Assembly: GCA_964036195.1 (NCBI GenBank) | Contig: OZ038455.1 | Location: 11,921,855 to 11,985,854 of the forward strand | From: Sphaerolaimus hirsutus | Lineage: Eukaryota; Nematoda; Chromadorea; Monhysterida; Sphaerolaimidae | Direction: 5' to 3' | Length of the DNA: 64,000 bases | Part shown: piece after piece, positions 1 through 12,005 of the stretch | Position numbering within the stretch: position 1 is the first letter of the stretch | Layout: each line of letters opens with the position of its first letter | Notes under the pieces: generated by a model | The model's database searches: none | What the model was told of the DNA's origin: nothing | What the model saw: the letters and a program-made list of their open reading frames with translations, nothing else | Translations under genes and position numbers: made by a program

Positions 1-109
1 TCTGGAATTATGTACATCATGTAGGTACCCTGTCGCGAAATACACCCATCCTCAAAATTTTCACTCTGAAAACATAACCCCCCTGGGGGGGTATTTCGAG
101 GAAATACGG
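1..109. mobile_element. Right half of a TA-flanked MITE (TCGAAATACCCC subfamily)
   Basis: The segment ends in GGGGGTATTTCGAGGAAATA then CGG, followed by TA, which matches the right terminus of complete copies at 30709-31156 and 34520-34915. The left half lies outside the window. It is non-coding. Confidence 0.7.
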
Positions 110-113
110 TAGT

Positions 114-1030
114 TTGAAAACAAAAAAATAACTTGCACCGCGTGATCACAGGGCCAGCGGGTCAGGAAGACCTACCGCGATATAGCCGAGGCTGTTTAGG
201 GCACCGTGTGGGGAGGCAGGTTGGTACTGGCCGCGCAGATAACTGAAATCGTGATGACCTGTATTTTGTACATTGTGCTCGCCAGTGCGTTTACCATTTT
301 TTTGTTACCAAAGTATACCTCAGTCATCTTACACCATACACGAGTGGTACCCGCTGGAAAAGTGCCAACGATTTTTTTCACTTCATTTTCATAAAAAGTT
401 GAAAAAAGTCATCTCTGTTATAACGGTATATGTTAACTTATCCACAACAATGATTTTTCAATCTTTTATACAAAAGTCGCATGCTTTATCATCATTGGCA
501 CTGGCACGCTTCCAACGTGAGTTATGTTTGAATTGATGCTCTGATATCGAAATGTCAATTATGCTACATTAAAAATAATAGGCACATTTGAATGAAAAAT
601 GTGTGAAAAGGTTTGGTGAAAAAATAGAATGACAGCTCATTTCCGCAGCCATTTTTTGCAGCCGTATCAATTTGTTTGGGTGGTTTTTGCTGTTTATGCA
701 CCACAAAAATTTTCTCAGTTGCATTTTCTGTACTCGCGTATTTTCAAAAAGTATGAGAGTAAATGAAAGTGAGTACTGATATTTTTGGGAGGAAAAGTAA
801 ACATATTTACACAGTACTCGAGTATATGTTAATATGTTTTAACAACTATTTTTTGAACTATTGATATAATGACTAGTCAGTTAATGAGTTTTGAGTGACA
901 AGTACAAATTACCTGTATCTTGGCATGTGTAAACACTCAAGTAGTGTGTATACGTTCCCGCCTTGACTCTCTGCTCTGAATTTAGTGGAGTATTGTTTAA
1001 TTAGTAGAATAAATAGTAAATAAGAATGTG
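114..1030. other. Unannotated AT-rich stretch
   Basis: Only short open frames are present, with no recognisable motif, splice-consistent exon or RNA gene. A fragment at about 720-790 (TTTTCTGTACTCGCGTATTT) resembles the interior of the element at 10737-11183, so at least part is transposon relic. Confidence 0.4.
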
Positions 1031-1032
1031 TA

Positions 1033-1444
1033 CCGTATTTCTCCATGTAAACCGCCCCCCCCCGTGCACAACGCCCAGGGCGTTATACAGCTTTATAGCG
1101 CCCCCGGGGCGCTATACTTGGTTTCAAAAACTTAAGCCAAGTTGAAATATTTATATGTCAAATCGAGCTGCACAGTAATGAAGCGTTCAGGTCGTTTGAA
1201 TTTTTGAATGCTGTGACTTTGTGGCATGCATTGTTATTCAGCGTATGCACGTTTTTCATTTAATTCGCTGCACGCTGGGAACAAAACATATTTATGCAGA
1301 TATGTAAGCGAAATGTTTTCCGTGTATAACACCCCCCTCCCCAAAAATTTAACGCCCGGGCGTTATACAAGTTTTAAAAAAAAGGTTGCTGAAAAGTGCC
1401 TCGGTTTTGTATAACGCCCGGGCGGTTTACACGGACAAATACGG
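1033..1444. mobile_element. TA-flanked MITE, GTTATACACGCCC subfamily
   Basis: The ends are TA-CCGTATTTCTCCATGTAAA on the left and TTTACACGGACAAATACGG-TA on the right, an imperfect terminal inverted repeat with TA on both sides. The interior repeats the word CGTTATACA next to CGCCCGGGCG in both orientations. There is no coding capacity. Confidence 0.75.
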
Positions 1445-1561
1445 TAATGCGCAACTGGCATTGTTGAATGTTGCTCCAATTGCTTCCACTGAAACATTGT
1501 TAACTCAGCTACACGGATCACATTTTCCTGCTAACATTGGAGGGAAGCCTGGGGGCAGTCC

Positions 1562-1722
1562 CAGACCCTGTAAAATGCCATGTCAAATGTCATGCAAAGT
1601 GTCAAAAGTAATGTAAAATGCCCTGCAAAATGGCAAACATACATTTGTTATTTTGACGGGCATTTTACATTACTTGACACTGCATGACATTTGACATTTT
1701 ACTGGGAATTTCACAGGGTCTG
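1562..1722. mobile_element. Short foldback element, CAGACCCTGTAAAATG family
   Basis: An inverted repeat starts CAGACCCTGTAAAATGCC and ends in CAGGGTCTG. The interior repeats ATGTCATGCAAAGTGTCAAA. Related copies lie at 57409-57566 and 62924-63130. No clear target-site duplication is seen. Confidence 0.6.
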
Positions 1723-2376
1723 GTATTGGCACCTGGCTGACTGGTCCACATTCAAGCCTATGCTGCGCTGGACACACGCCACCGCCGCCACGTTTAAATC
1801 AGTTTTTGGTTTGATCGGCTTCCTCACTTTCTGCCAGTTAACTCAACAGGAAGTGCCAAATAATGTGCCGGGACAGTTTTTCAAGGTGGGTGAGAATGGC
1901 CTTCATTGGCGGTTTTTGTGTGATAAGCATTCACAAAATCACCTACTTTTGGAAAATATCATATTTCCTCGAAATACCCCCCCCCCCTTCAAATTGAGTG
2001 TCAAATTGAGGGGGGGTTAAACGAGGGGGTGGTATTTTGAGGGTGGCTTATTAGTTCGCCAGAAATTTTTTGAAATTCCAGTACTAAATTGTCATCAGTA
2101 ACGTACACAGATGTAGAAAAATGCAACAATAACCACTATATATAAGAGTCTATGCAGGGGTCTCCAGGATTTTGGCCCTCGCGGGGGGCTGGATAGATAG
2201 CAAATCGCTCCTCCAGAGGGATAGATAGCTGAAAATGTTTCTAGGGGGGGGCTGGGGGGGCTTGGGGGGGGGGGGGCTGGGGGGGCTTGGGGGGGGGCTG
2301 GTGGGGCGTGGGGGCACAATATATAGGCTTTTTCAAGGTTAAGGTAGAAAGGGGAAATAATAATCAGTTAAAAGTA

Positions 2377-2790
2377 CCATATTTCTCTGTGCATAAGGCC
2401 CTGGGCACTATACAAATTTGATGGCTTTTTTCAAACACTTTCCAAGTGCTGTGCATAGTGCCCGAGCAGTATGCATTTCACCCGACAATGTCTTTGTATA
2501 CCAGAAAGGTCACCGCCAATGCAGATAGCCTTGTGAAAGTCCCATCAAATGAAAATGCTAGACCAGACGCGTGCACGTGCACCAGATGCGCGTGGCGCGC
2601 CGCAACATATTAAATTGTTGCAACAGGCGCCAGCATGTGAAAATTTGGTCCATTTGTGAACTTAATCTGACTTGAGTGGCAAATATTTTTTTCTGTATTG
2701 CATAGTACCCGGGCACTATGCATGGAACTTGTTGCAGTGTATAATGCCCGGGCACTATGATCGGGGGGCCTTATACACGGAGAAATACGG
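2377..2790. mobile_element. TA-flanked MITE nested in the hAT-like element
   Basis: TA-CCATATTTCTCTGTGCATAA on the left and TTATACACGGAGAAATACGG-TA on the right form the terminal inverted repeat. The interior repeats GGGCACTATG and TGCCCGGGCA words. It sits inside 2155-3347, so it is the younger insertion. Confidence 0.7.
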
Positions 2791-2843
2791 TAGCTAAAAG
2801 TGGGTTTAAAATGGCTAAAAATAGGTATATAACCATCTATATA

Positions 2844-3043
2844 NNNNNNNNNNNNNNNNNNNNNNNNNNNNNNNNNNNNNNNNNNNNNNNNNNNNNNNNN
2901 NNNNNNNNNNNNNNNNNNNNNNNNNNNNNNNNNNNNNNNNNNNNNNNNNNNNNNNNNNNNNNNNNNNNNNNNNNNNNNNNNNNNNNNNNNNNNNNNNNNN
3001 NNNNNNNNNNNNNNNNNNNNNNNNNNNNNNNNNNNNNNNNNNN
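2844..3043. other. Assembly gap (200 N)
   Basis: A run of exactly 200 N. The flanking sequence (AAAATAGGTATATAACCATC) is the same on both sides, so the gap probably sits in or beside a tandem repeat and its length is a placeholder. Confidence 0.95.
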
Positions 3044-3499
3044 AAATTGGCTAAAAATAGGTATATAACCATCTATATAGCCGGAAAGCACAACTTTGAA
3101 GGTGAAAAACTATAAAAAGGTGCGAAAATTAGTGATTTTGAGGCAAAATTTCTCAAAAACCACTCCAGATAGATAGCTGAGCGATTTAAGGGAGGGGGGG
3201 GTCTTTGGGGGTAGTAGCCAAAAAATTTGCCTTGGGATAGATAGATAGATAAGTGGCCTCCGGGATAGATAGATAGCTGAGCGGCCTCCAGGATAGATAG
3301 ATAGCTGGCCAATTTGGGGGGTGTAGCCCCCCCCCAGGAGACCCCTGAGTCTATGGACTTATATAAGTGTGTAGATGGCATAAAGACTGTTCTGATGTAA
3401 CAATCCATTGTTTTTAACGTGTGTTTTGCATTGCCGAATCACAAACCGCAGGTTTTGTCATTAATGTTCTCTTTACACTCAATTAGTGGAGGTGAAAAT

Positions 3500-3720
3500 C
3501 GTTAATAAGGTATGAAAAATAGCGATTTTGAGCGAAAATTGGGGTATAGTTTCTCAAAAATCGCTACAGATACGTAGATAGCTGAGTGATTTGGGGGAAG
3601 GTTTGGGCCAAAAATTTTGCCTCCGGGATAGATAGATAGCTGAGCAGCCTCCGGGATAGATAGATAGCTGGGTGGTTGGGGGGGGGCGGAAACCCACACA
3701 CCCCTCATTCGATACCCCTG
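3500..3720. mobile_element. Fragment of a CAGGGGTCTCC-family arm
   Basis: Repeats of GGGATAGATAGATAGCTGAG and the neighbouring GAAAATTGGG sequence match the right arm of 2155-3347. No terminus is present. Confidence 0.5.
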
Positions 3721-4060
3721 CATTCAGTGACCACAAAAAAGCCACCAACCATTCGCCTCAACAATGGCCCACAAATTTGGTGATCGTGCCCATTTGGTGC
3801 GTGGCGCACACGAGCACATACTCAGTGTCTAGGCATGTTGGTGTTGGCATGTGGTCTTGCGTGTTTGCCATCAGCCAAGCTGTTCGTGTCCGCGCCCGAG
3901 CTGGCCGACACTTTGCCCATGCGGTTCAGGAACGTGTCTGATGGGAGATGTGAAAGTGGAGTCGCAGGGGTCAAAAGGCATCCAGATTCAGGGTTGCAAC
4001 AAAATAGCAGGATTTTTTGGTACAGTGCCAATACCAAGAAATTAAAATATCAGTTCCAAT

Positions 4061-4763
4061 TAGGGTTGGCCGATGTTTTTTTAACGTTTTATTTGAAAAA
4101 ACGTTGTTTTATTAAAAAACACGAAATCCGAAACATTTTTTTTATTAAAAAAAACATCGGCCAAAATTTTTAGTACAAGCACTAGGTATTTTGCACAATT
4201 TTTGCACGCAAGCGCACAATTTGACATTGGTGGTTGTTGGTGGTTGTTTTCATTGGGTTTGTGGCATTTTTGGTATCGAAGCAACCATTTCTATGTGCTA
4301 CCATGGGTTAATAAGCTGTCATATGTTGCTGTAGTATATAATATTGAGGTAATGTGCTTCCAATGTACCTCCACAGTGTGTAACATCACTCCCAGAGTAA
4401 CAACCCCCTTTTTATAACCTTGTTTGATCACTATACCATGCCAAACTTCACCTGAAGTCACAAAAATTCAGCTATAAGACGATATACAAACATGTTGACA
4501 AAAATGGACATTTTTGACACAAATCACCACTTATAATGCTATCCCATGGCTCCACAGCCATTATATGGTCATATATAACATCGCAGAGTATTGTCACTTG
4601 TCTGATATACCTATATATGTAAGTTGACCCAGAGCCATATCTGGTTTTTTATATAAATAACAAAGTTTTTTATATAAAAAACGTTTTTTTTAATAACAAA
4701 GTTTTTTATATAAAAAACGTTTTTTAAACATGGAGTTTAAAAAAAAACGTTTTTTCCAACCTT
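4061..4763. mobile_element. TAGGGTTGG-family hAT-like MITE, old copy
   Basis: It starts TAGGGTTGGCCGATGTTTTT and ends in a decayed CCAACCTT. Subterminal arms are runs of T and A separated by ACGTTTTTT words. The interior (ATGGTCATATATAACATC) matches copies at 7846-9165 and 18792-19519. No target-site duplication survives. Confidence 0.65.
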
Positions 4764-4875
4764 GAGAATTCACTTGTTTTGTTACGGCCATAGTTCATAC
4801 AAGATTGGAACCATGTGATTTCAGTTGTTAAAAGCAGTGAATTTATTTAAGATAAAAGTATTTTTATTTTATCTA

Positions 4876-5131
4876 CTGTATTTCCTCAAATTACCCCCTG
4901 GGGGTTTATTTTTTCAGAGTGAGCATTTTGAGCTTAAAACGTGAAAAATGCAACAATAACCACCATTTATAAGTTTTTACAACCTTTTATAAGGATGTAG
5001 ATGGTATAAACAATGTTCTAACGTAACACAGTAAGTGGTTTGAACGTCTATTATGCATTTCTTGGACCACAAATTCATAGTGCACATTTTGAGGGGGGTA
5101 TTTCGAGGGGGGGTATTTCGAGTTAATACTG
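4876..5131. mobile_element. TA-flanked MITE, TCAAATTACCCC variant
   Basis: TA-CTGTATTTCCTCAAATTACC on the left and GTATTTCGAGTTAATACTG-TA on the right. The interior matches the TCGAAATACCCC subfamily. Confidence 0.6.
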
Positions 5132-5232
5132 TAGTACAGAAAACAAAGTTTTTACTTTACACTCTATCAAGCCGAGATTACAGCTCAGCATAATTTTGAC
5201 GTAAAATAACATCGTAAAATTAATTACAGGAC

Positions 5233-5334
5233 TGGATGATGCTACAGGTCTACAATTGTTATGCATAATATGTATCAAGACCTTAAACGTGTATATTATT
5301 ATCCATAAAAATTGTAGACCTGCAGCATCATCCA
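5233..5334. repeat. Short perfect-arm palindrome
   Basis: TGGATGATGCTACAGGTCTA is matched on the opposite strand by the arm ending at 5334, with arms of about 24 bases and a single mismatch. This may be a tiny foldback element; no target-site duplication was found. Confidence 0.5.
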
Positions 5335-5407
5335 CTCACATAATTAATATCACAAAGTCAATTTTTGTCAAATTCAGAGCTGTAATCTCTGCTCAAAAGT
5401 GAGTAAA

Positions 5408-5724
5408 TTACTTCCTTTTCTGCTGAACATAACTCAGTGGAATCCTCAGCAGATAAAATTGGCACAGCGCCAAAAACCCGCCAACCTTCAGCGTCAGCGG
5501 TGAAACACACTCCAAATGGCGCAACCATTCCCGGACAAACGGCGGCCGCTTGTTCTCCGGCATCCGTCCCAGCGCCGCCTCGTGCAACAGTCGCACTGTT
5601 CCATGACGATGTGACGCGGGAACGAACCGACCGACGAAATATATCCACGGTAGAAACACAAGCACCGAGAAAGTTATGTCACCCAAAGAGCGTGATCTTA
5701 ACGCGATCATCAGAAAAATATTAA
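5408..5724. other. GC-rich open region of uncertain coding status
   Basis: A GC-rich island is open on both strands. The + frame from 5437 would be Ser/Thr/Ala/Pro-rich; the - frame 5408-5710 would start with a hydrophobic stretch. Neither shows a recognisable domain. A possible acceptor (CATAACTCAG) ends at 5433. Similar Ala/Gln/Pro-rich composition recurs at 9690-9970, so retroelement ORF1 debris is as likely as a host exon. Confidence 0.2.
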
Positions 5725-7630
5725 TTGAAATTGCCGTGTAAAGTGACTAGTTGATACAACGTTTAGCCCCATATCAAAATCGTTTTTGGATCCAATCAAA
5801 AAACCGTCAACCGTGCAAATAAATTTGAATGTATTTTTTGAAAAAATGGCAAATATTTCGCAACACCCCACGAACACTAGATGCGAATTAGTATCAACTG
5901 AATGTCGACTAGATTTTTTAAAGCATCACATTTGAGAAACAATGGAAATTTCGTAACAGGCAGGTTGGTTCAACCAACCAAAGTTAAGTCAGTTGAAACA
6001 ACCTTTGTGTATGCGCATAGAGCAAAATTCTGACTTTTCGATCTGTTCGCATTTTCAATCTGGTAAAGAAGGTAGAAAACAAGCTACAATGCCAAAAAAA
6101 CGAAACTTTGCAATTGATTTTTTCCGATCGTTCGCGAGACAACACAAAGGGACCTCTGCACGCCCGGTGTGTTGTCGCGCAAACCACACCAAACACCGGC
6201 GGCTTTTATCACCTCTGCATGATAAAAGCCATATGGGTACTTGATTGATGTCAAAATATTTTAGATTCGTTTTTGCAGTTATGTGATGCCACACCAAAGT
6301 GTTTATCCGCAAAAATTAGAATGCTGGACTACAGAAGGCATTCGACAGAACTCATATGAATATTTACATCAGAAATCCTAATGATTCATACAATTTAACC
6401 AAATAAATAAAAATATCTACTCGGTGCTGTAGTTATTAGAACCTGAAAACGTGAAAAAGGTATAGTAAACGTGCCAGGAGCACTCAAACACATAAATAGA
6501 GACATCAGATCAGATGAGATATTTAGAAGTGGGTGCCGCAGCCGAAGCTACACAGCCCCCGCATCGGCATCCGAAAACCAAATAAAATACGAAACAATTC
6601 TGAGCGAAAACTTCAATTTCATTGATTTTTTTTGGCGTTACCATGCAAAAATATGCCATGAGCATATTGATTGCACAAAATACCTGACCAAAAACAGCCC
6701 ATAACCGCACATGCCAGCGCAGAGGAACCGGCATGCTCGTGTGATTTTGCAGATATATTTGGCAGAGGACAAACAGATCTGCAGCTATTCAAGCGTGACG
6801 ATAATGAAGGATCTTACACAAGAATCGAAAATCGAAAATCAACAAATAGAAAATCGAAAATCAACAAATAGAAAATCAACAAATACATATCGAAGACAAG
6901 AAACATTTAGAATACAGAAGGGATACACAAATGCCTATAGTATTAGTAATTACATATCATAAACAATAATTACCGGAAAATCGTCTGCACATTATACATA
7001 CCCCAACCCCTACCACGAAATGCACGGGGTAACTACCTAGTATAAGATGTACGCAATCAAAAAAAACCACCAAGAAACAGATCACACCAAGGACGTAGCC
7101 AGCCCTTGCCCAGTCCAGACAGAAAAGATGCCAGGAATGGCACATTCGTACAGCGATTTTGCAGGTATTTAGCAGAAACATTTCCGCGCATTTCAGCACC
7201 TCGTGATACATTTTATTCTTTACGTTTCAATGGTATAAATAACTTGACAAATAACTTGACAGACATTCGGTGCGCTGATTATACATTTGGGTTCGGTGCG
7301 CTGATTATACATTTAGGTATATCTATGTTCTTGTAGGTTAACGCCAACGCCAATCAAGCCATGGCGCGGCTGCTACAAATGGCGCCAGCGCCATGACTCC
7401 ATACTGCTCAAATTTTAGGGGGGGGGGGGGGTAGAGCCCCCCTCGTTCGCCGGCCTCCGTATACATACAATCCCCTTGGCTAAGTTCCTGCATCACACAA
7501 TATTTTCAGGACAAAGTCAAAATGAAGAGTATCTGCTCAGATCAATAGTAAATAAATATATCCATGAATAAGTCGCCCACTTGAACGAGCCCACTCGTTT
7601 GGCACTCATCAAGTACCCAGTCTAAACATT
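5725..7630. other. Gene-poor stretch with small repeats
   Basis: No convincing exon is visible. At 6824-6884 the unit AAAATCGAAAATCAACAAAT is repeated in tandem about two and a half times. At 7089-7180 there is a piece of the CAAGGACGTA element family. The rest is unassigned. Confidence 0.4.
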
Positions 7631-7845
7631 GGGCCCCCACACACTGGATGCCAACTGAATTCGTGTCAACTAAATGTCAACTGAATTTAAGTGATACTGT
7701 GATTTCAACTTATCTATCTGATAGAGCATAGTTAATTTTACATCATGACACTTCATTTTCATTGTTCCTGTTAAGTGTGATGCTTTTTACAAACTTCTTG
7801 TTTTATTCAATTAACACTGAGTTGACGCGAATTTGCGATGTCAAC

Positions 7846-9165
7846 TAGGGTTGGAAAAAAAAACGTTTTTTTTTAACTCGATGTTTTTTATAAAAAAAAC
7901 ACGTTTTTTTTAAAAGCTCCCAGATATGACCTCGCGTCAACATAAATATATAGGTATATCAGACAGTGGCAATACTCTGTGATGTTATATATGACCATAT
8001 AATGTCTGTGGAGCCATGGGATAGCATTATAAGTGGTGATTTGTGTCAAAAATATCCATTTTTCGTCGACATATCATTCGTATATCGCCTTATAGTTGAA
8101 TGTTCGTGACTTCAGGTAAAGTTTGGCACGGAATAGTGATCAAACAAGGTTATAAAAGGAGGTTGTTACTAGGGTTGGAAAAAAACGTTTTTTTTAACTC
8201 GGTTTTTTTTTTAAAACGTTTTTTTTTTAAAAGCTCCCAGATATGACCTAGTGTCAGCATATATAGGTATATCAGACACTGGCAATACTCTGTGATGTTA
8301 AATATGACCATATAATGGCTGTGGAGCCATGGGATAGCATTATAAGTGGTGATTTGTGTCAAAAATATCCATTTTTCATCGACATATCGTTCGTATATCA
8401 CCTTATAGTCGAATGTTCGGGACTTCAGGTAAAGTTTGGCACGGAATGGTGATCAAACAAGGTTATAAAAGGAGGTTGTTACTTTGGGAGTGAAGTTACA
8501 CACTGTGGAGGTACATGGAAGCACATTACCTCAATATTATATATTACAGCAACATATGTCGGCTTATTCACCCATGGTAGCACATAGAAATGGATGTTTT
8601 GATACTAAAAATGCAACAAAACCAATGAAAACAACCACCAATGTCAATTTGTGTGTGAAATTGCGCGCTTGCGTGCAAAAATTTTGCAAAATACCTAGTG
8701 CTTAGTACTAAAAATTTCGGCCTATGTTTAAAAAAAAAAAACATTTCAGACGTCATGTTTTTTTTTTTAACTTTTTTTTTATTTAAAAAACGTTTTAAAA
8801 AAATCGTCGGCCAACCCTAGTTGTTACTTTGGGAGTGAACTTACACACTGTGGAGGTACATGGAAGCACATTACCTCAATATTATATACTATAGCAACAT
8901 ATGACGGCTTATTAACCCATGGTAGCACATAAAAATGGATACTTTGATACTAAAAATGCCACAAAACCAATGAAAACAACCACCAATGTTAATTTGTGTG
9001 TGAAATTGCGCACTAGCGCGCAAAAATTTTGCAAAATACCTAGTGCTTAGTACTAAAAATTTCGGCCAATGTTTTTTTAAAAAAAACAACATTTCGGACG
9101 TCATGTTTGTTTGTTTTTTTAAACGTTTTTTTTTTTAACGTTTAAAAAAACATCGGCCAACCCTA
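7846..9165. mobile_element. TAGGGTTGG-family hAT-like MITE with 8-bp TSD
   Basis: TAGGGTTGG at the left and CCAACCCTA at the right are flanked by identical ATGTCAAC (7838-7845 and 9166-9173). Arms are TTTAACG/ACGTTTTTT repeats. It contains a second copy of its own family at 8170-8819. Confidence 0.9.
8170..8819. mobile_element. TAGGGTTGG-family hAT-like MITE inserted in a sister copy
   Basis: TAGGGTTGG and CCAACCCTA termini are flanked by identical GTTGTTAC (8162-8169 and 8820-8827). It is 650 bp and lies wholly within 7846-9165. Confidence 0.9.
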
Positions 9166-9405
9166 ATGTCAACTAGTGTGTGTGGGCCTTATATGACGGA
9201 AAAAAAACTCCCAGGTGAGTCACTCAAGGATTTACGGTACATTGCTTCCTCTCTGGGAAATATTACAGCAGTACAAAACAAATGGGCGGGTTAATCGCAC
9301 TACAGAATGCTCAGGAAACGGTAAAGTAAACGATGGACTGTAAATGGTGGACGAAAAAACGTTCTTCTGTACAAAGAAAACTAAGCAATTGCAGTCTTCG
9401 GTACC

Positions 9406-9626
9406 CAGGGGCGTATCCGGGATTTTTGAGCGAAAAATGGGGCGCATGTCTGAGAATTTTACGTCTATAGGGTGGGAGCGATCTATTACTCTGCATGTGG
9501 ATCCATAAATCAAAATTTTTATACAAAATTTTGAAAAATTCATGGTGAAAGTTGCATTTTCGTGAACGTTCCTAGTCACCCGGGAACTGTGGGGGCTGCA
9601 GCCGCCCCCCCCCGGATACGCCACTG
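9406..9626. mobile_element. hAT-like MITE, CAGGGGCGTATCC family
   Basis: Termini CAGGGGCGTATCCGGG and CCCGGATACGCCACTG. Flanks TCGGTACC and TCAATACC match at 6 of 8 positions, a decayed target-site duplication. Confidence 0.7.
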
Positions 9627-9689
9627 TCAATACCCCATCTCACATCCGGAAAAGTACTGATACCTCTCACACACCCAAAAACCAAGCAT

Positions 9690-9970
9690 CAGCGACAACA
9701 ATTATCAAATGTCCGCGCGGTACCAAAACATCGCAGTCTAAGCCTACAACAAACACACACAGTCCGAAAAAAAGAAACTACTCGTCCGAGCAGCCGGCGC
9801 GAGCACAGCAGAACCCGCTGGCACAGCGCCAAGACGCGGCAGCAGGCGCGAGCACAGCAGAACCCGCTGGCACAGCACCAAGACGCAGCACTGCGCAGAG
9901 TCGGCCGCCCGGGACACGGCGGCGATCCAGGTTGGCGGCCCAGCAACTGCGGGAATAGTCTGTTAGGGGA
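9690..9970. other. GC-rich Ala/Gln/Pro-rich open stretch with a 49-bp tandem duplication
   Basis: The unit beginning GGCGCGAGCACAGCAGAACC occurs at 9796 and again at 9845. The + frame is open to a stop at about 9957 and would be Ala, Gln and Arg rich. No domain is recognised; retroelement ORF1 debris is possible. Confidence 0.25.
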
Positions 9971-10736
9971 CAAAATAAACTGAGGGGCACACCATATTGC
10001 CCAAATGTCTCACTCAATGTCCCAGATAGGGTGGGCGGCAGGGATGGAAAAACGGTTTTATTTCCGGTTTTAATAGGGTCGTTGACAAGAGTCAGGCACG
10101 TGTGCACGCAAACTCTCAGTGCACGTAAACTCCCGGCTATTGTGCAAGGGTCTTCTAGGGGGTATACTTTTTCACTCTAAATCGCGGCTTTCGCCTATAC
10201 ACATTTACACACCATTTTTAGCCATTTTTGCCATTTTTAGCTACTTTTAACCTGTTTTGGCGATTTTTCCCCTTTCTGCCTTCTATTCATTGAAAAAGCC
10301 TATATATTTTGCCCCCGCGAGCCCCTGCACAGGGGATTTTGTGGGTAGCATTTTAGGGGGGGGGGGGGGGTTAGCCCCCGAGCACATGCTTATTTTCCAG
10401 ATACCGCTTGGCGAATTTTGTTTATATTCAAATATAATATGGTTTCAGGTCGGGGCTCTCTCAGATTTCGACGAAATGTTTCTACGGCGCCAGACCGGTG
10501 CACAAGTAAAACCGGTGCACAAGCAGGGCCGGTGCACAAGTTATAATACCCGGCCCCGGCATTTACTTGGGCACCAGACGGATGTTTACTCGGCACCAGA
10601 CGGATGTGCACCGGGCAGGTGTAAGCGCCCCACCCGGTGCACAAGAATGGGTGGATCCTTGGGTGGGTGGTGCACCCAGACGCCAACAATTAAATGTCAC
10701 TATTTCAGAGGGGGTCTCTAAAAAGGTGGACATTTG

Positions 10737-11183
10737 CAGAGTTGTTAAAAGAGTACTGCATAAATACGTTTACTTTCCTCGCGAAAAAAATACCGGTACT
10801 CACTTACTGCGTACTTTTGAAAGTACGCGAGTACAGAAAACATTTTTAGGGGACAGAAAATGTCATTTTCCCAAACAGAAAGTGACAAACATAAGACGTT
10901 TTCCTAAGAAATACTTAGCAAGAGAAAAAACACTATTTTTCAAATTTTTACTCTGATATACAAAAATATCTGACTTTTTTGTGCGAAAAATACTAACTTT
11001 GACGTTTTCTGTGAGAAAAATCCCTCGTTTTTACATTTTCTCTGAAAAAAAAGTATTTTACTCACGTTTTACGCAGTGTATTTTTAAAATACTTTACGTT
11101 TTCTGTACTCAGGGGTGAGTAAAAGAAAAATAATTTACGTTTACGTTTTCTATTCAAAAAGTTCAGTACTTTTAACAACTCTG
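10737..11183. mobile_element. hAT-like element, CAGAGTTGTTAAAAG termini
   Basis: CAGAGTTGTTAAAAGAGTACT and AGTACTTTTAACAACTCTG form the ends. Flanks GACATTTG (10729-10736) and GTCATTTG (11184-11191) match at 7 of 8. The arms repeat ACGTTTTCTGT and GAGTACAGAAAA words. Confidence 0.75.
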
Positions 11184-11232
11184 GTCATTTGCGAAAATTT
11201 TGGCTGTCGCTCAGAACATGCAAACTTTGCAC

Positions 11233-12005
11233 TAGGGTTCAAACGATATGACTTTTCAATATCGATATTCGATATTTTTTCAAAATTTTTGATATCGATA
11301 TTCGATATTTTTTTCTGTAACTCGATATTTGATATCGATACGATATGGAACCTCAATATCGATATTTGATATTCGATATTGAAAAATGGTCGATATTCGA
11401 TATTTTCAATATTCAATATTGCGATATGCTTTTGGTATAGCAAGGCATATTTCAAGTGGCATATTGTATTTTCATGTGGTTGCACACATGTTTAATCATC
11501 TCTTTACTGAAATTTGAATGGTGCAAGTGATTTTAACAAGCTTTACATCACTCAATGGTAGAAAATAGAAAAAAAACATGATGAATCAAAGTGTATCAGA
11601 CAAATAACAATTGGTAGATATTACAGTTCATCCTAACCTAATTGCTTAAGGGCATGTTGCAAAAAAAGTATATCAGCATTTTCTGGCTTCAAATTTAGCA
11701 CTCCAACAACAATGACATTATAAATACTGTACTTTTACTCATCAAATACAATACCATAAGCACATTAGATCAACCATAAACATCTCAAAATGAAAATGAA
11801 AAGTACATTTGGGGCCACAATACAGGTTCGATATATCGAAAAAATGGTCGATATTCGATATCGATATTCAATATTTTTTCAAAATTTTCGATATCGATAT
11901 TTGATATTTGATATTTTTTCAAAATTTTCGATATCGATATTCGATATTTGATATTAAAAAATGGTCGATATCCGATATTCTATACGATATATCGTTTGAA
12001 CCCTA
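11233..12005. mobile_element. TAGGGTTCAAACG-family hAT-like MITE with ATCGATATTCGAT arms
   Basis: Ends TAGGGTTCAAACGATAT and ATCGTTTGAACCCTA are flanked by identical CTTTGCAC (11225-11232 and 12006-12013). Both arms are tandem repeats of ATATCGATATTCGATATTTT words. The middle is ordinary AT-rich DNA with no gene. Confidence 0.92.

Larger units (their letters stand above)
2155..3347. mobile_element. hAT-like element, CAGGGGTCTCC family, with 8-bp TSD
   Basis: Termini are CAGGGGTCTCC and GGAGACCCCTG. The 8 bases on each side are identical (AGTCTATG at 2147-2154 and 3348-3355), a perfect target-site duplication of hAT length. Arms contain G-runs and GATAGATAG repeats. It holds a nested TA element (2377-2790) and the 200-N gap, so its true length is unknown. 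Confidence 0.85.
1959..3485. mobile_element. TA-type MITE split by a hAT-like insertion
   Basis: The left part (about 1959-2154) starts ATATTTCCTCGAAATACCCC and continues with the interior also seen at 30790-31010. That interior resumes at 3356 after the insertion 2155-3347. The right terminus is eroded near 3485. Confidence 0.55.
7631..9188. mobile_element. GGGCCCCCACAC element, host of two nested insertions
   Basis: It begins GGGCCCCCACACACTGG with repeated GTCAACT words and resumes after the nested elements as ATGTCAACTAGTGTGTGTGG ending GGCC. Relatives are at 38690-38845 and 39312-39676. The superfamily is not identified. Confidence 0.6.

Noticed and set aside
2095-2319. Pro-rich open frame on the - strand
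   Set aside because: It is translated from G-runs in the arm of a hAT-like element; no codon structure or motif.
2757-3091. Open frames running through N
   Set aside because: They only exist because the 200-N gap contains no stop codons.
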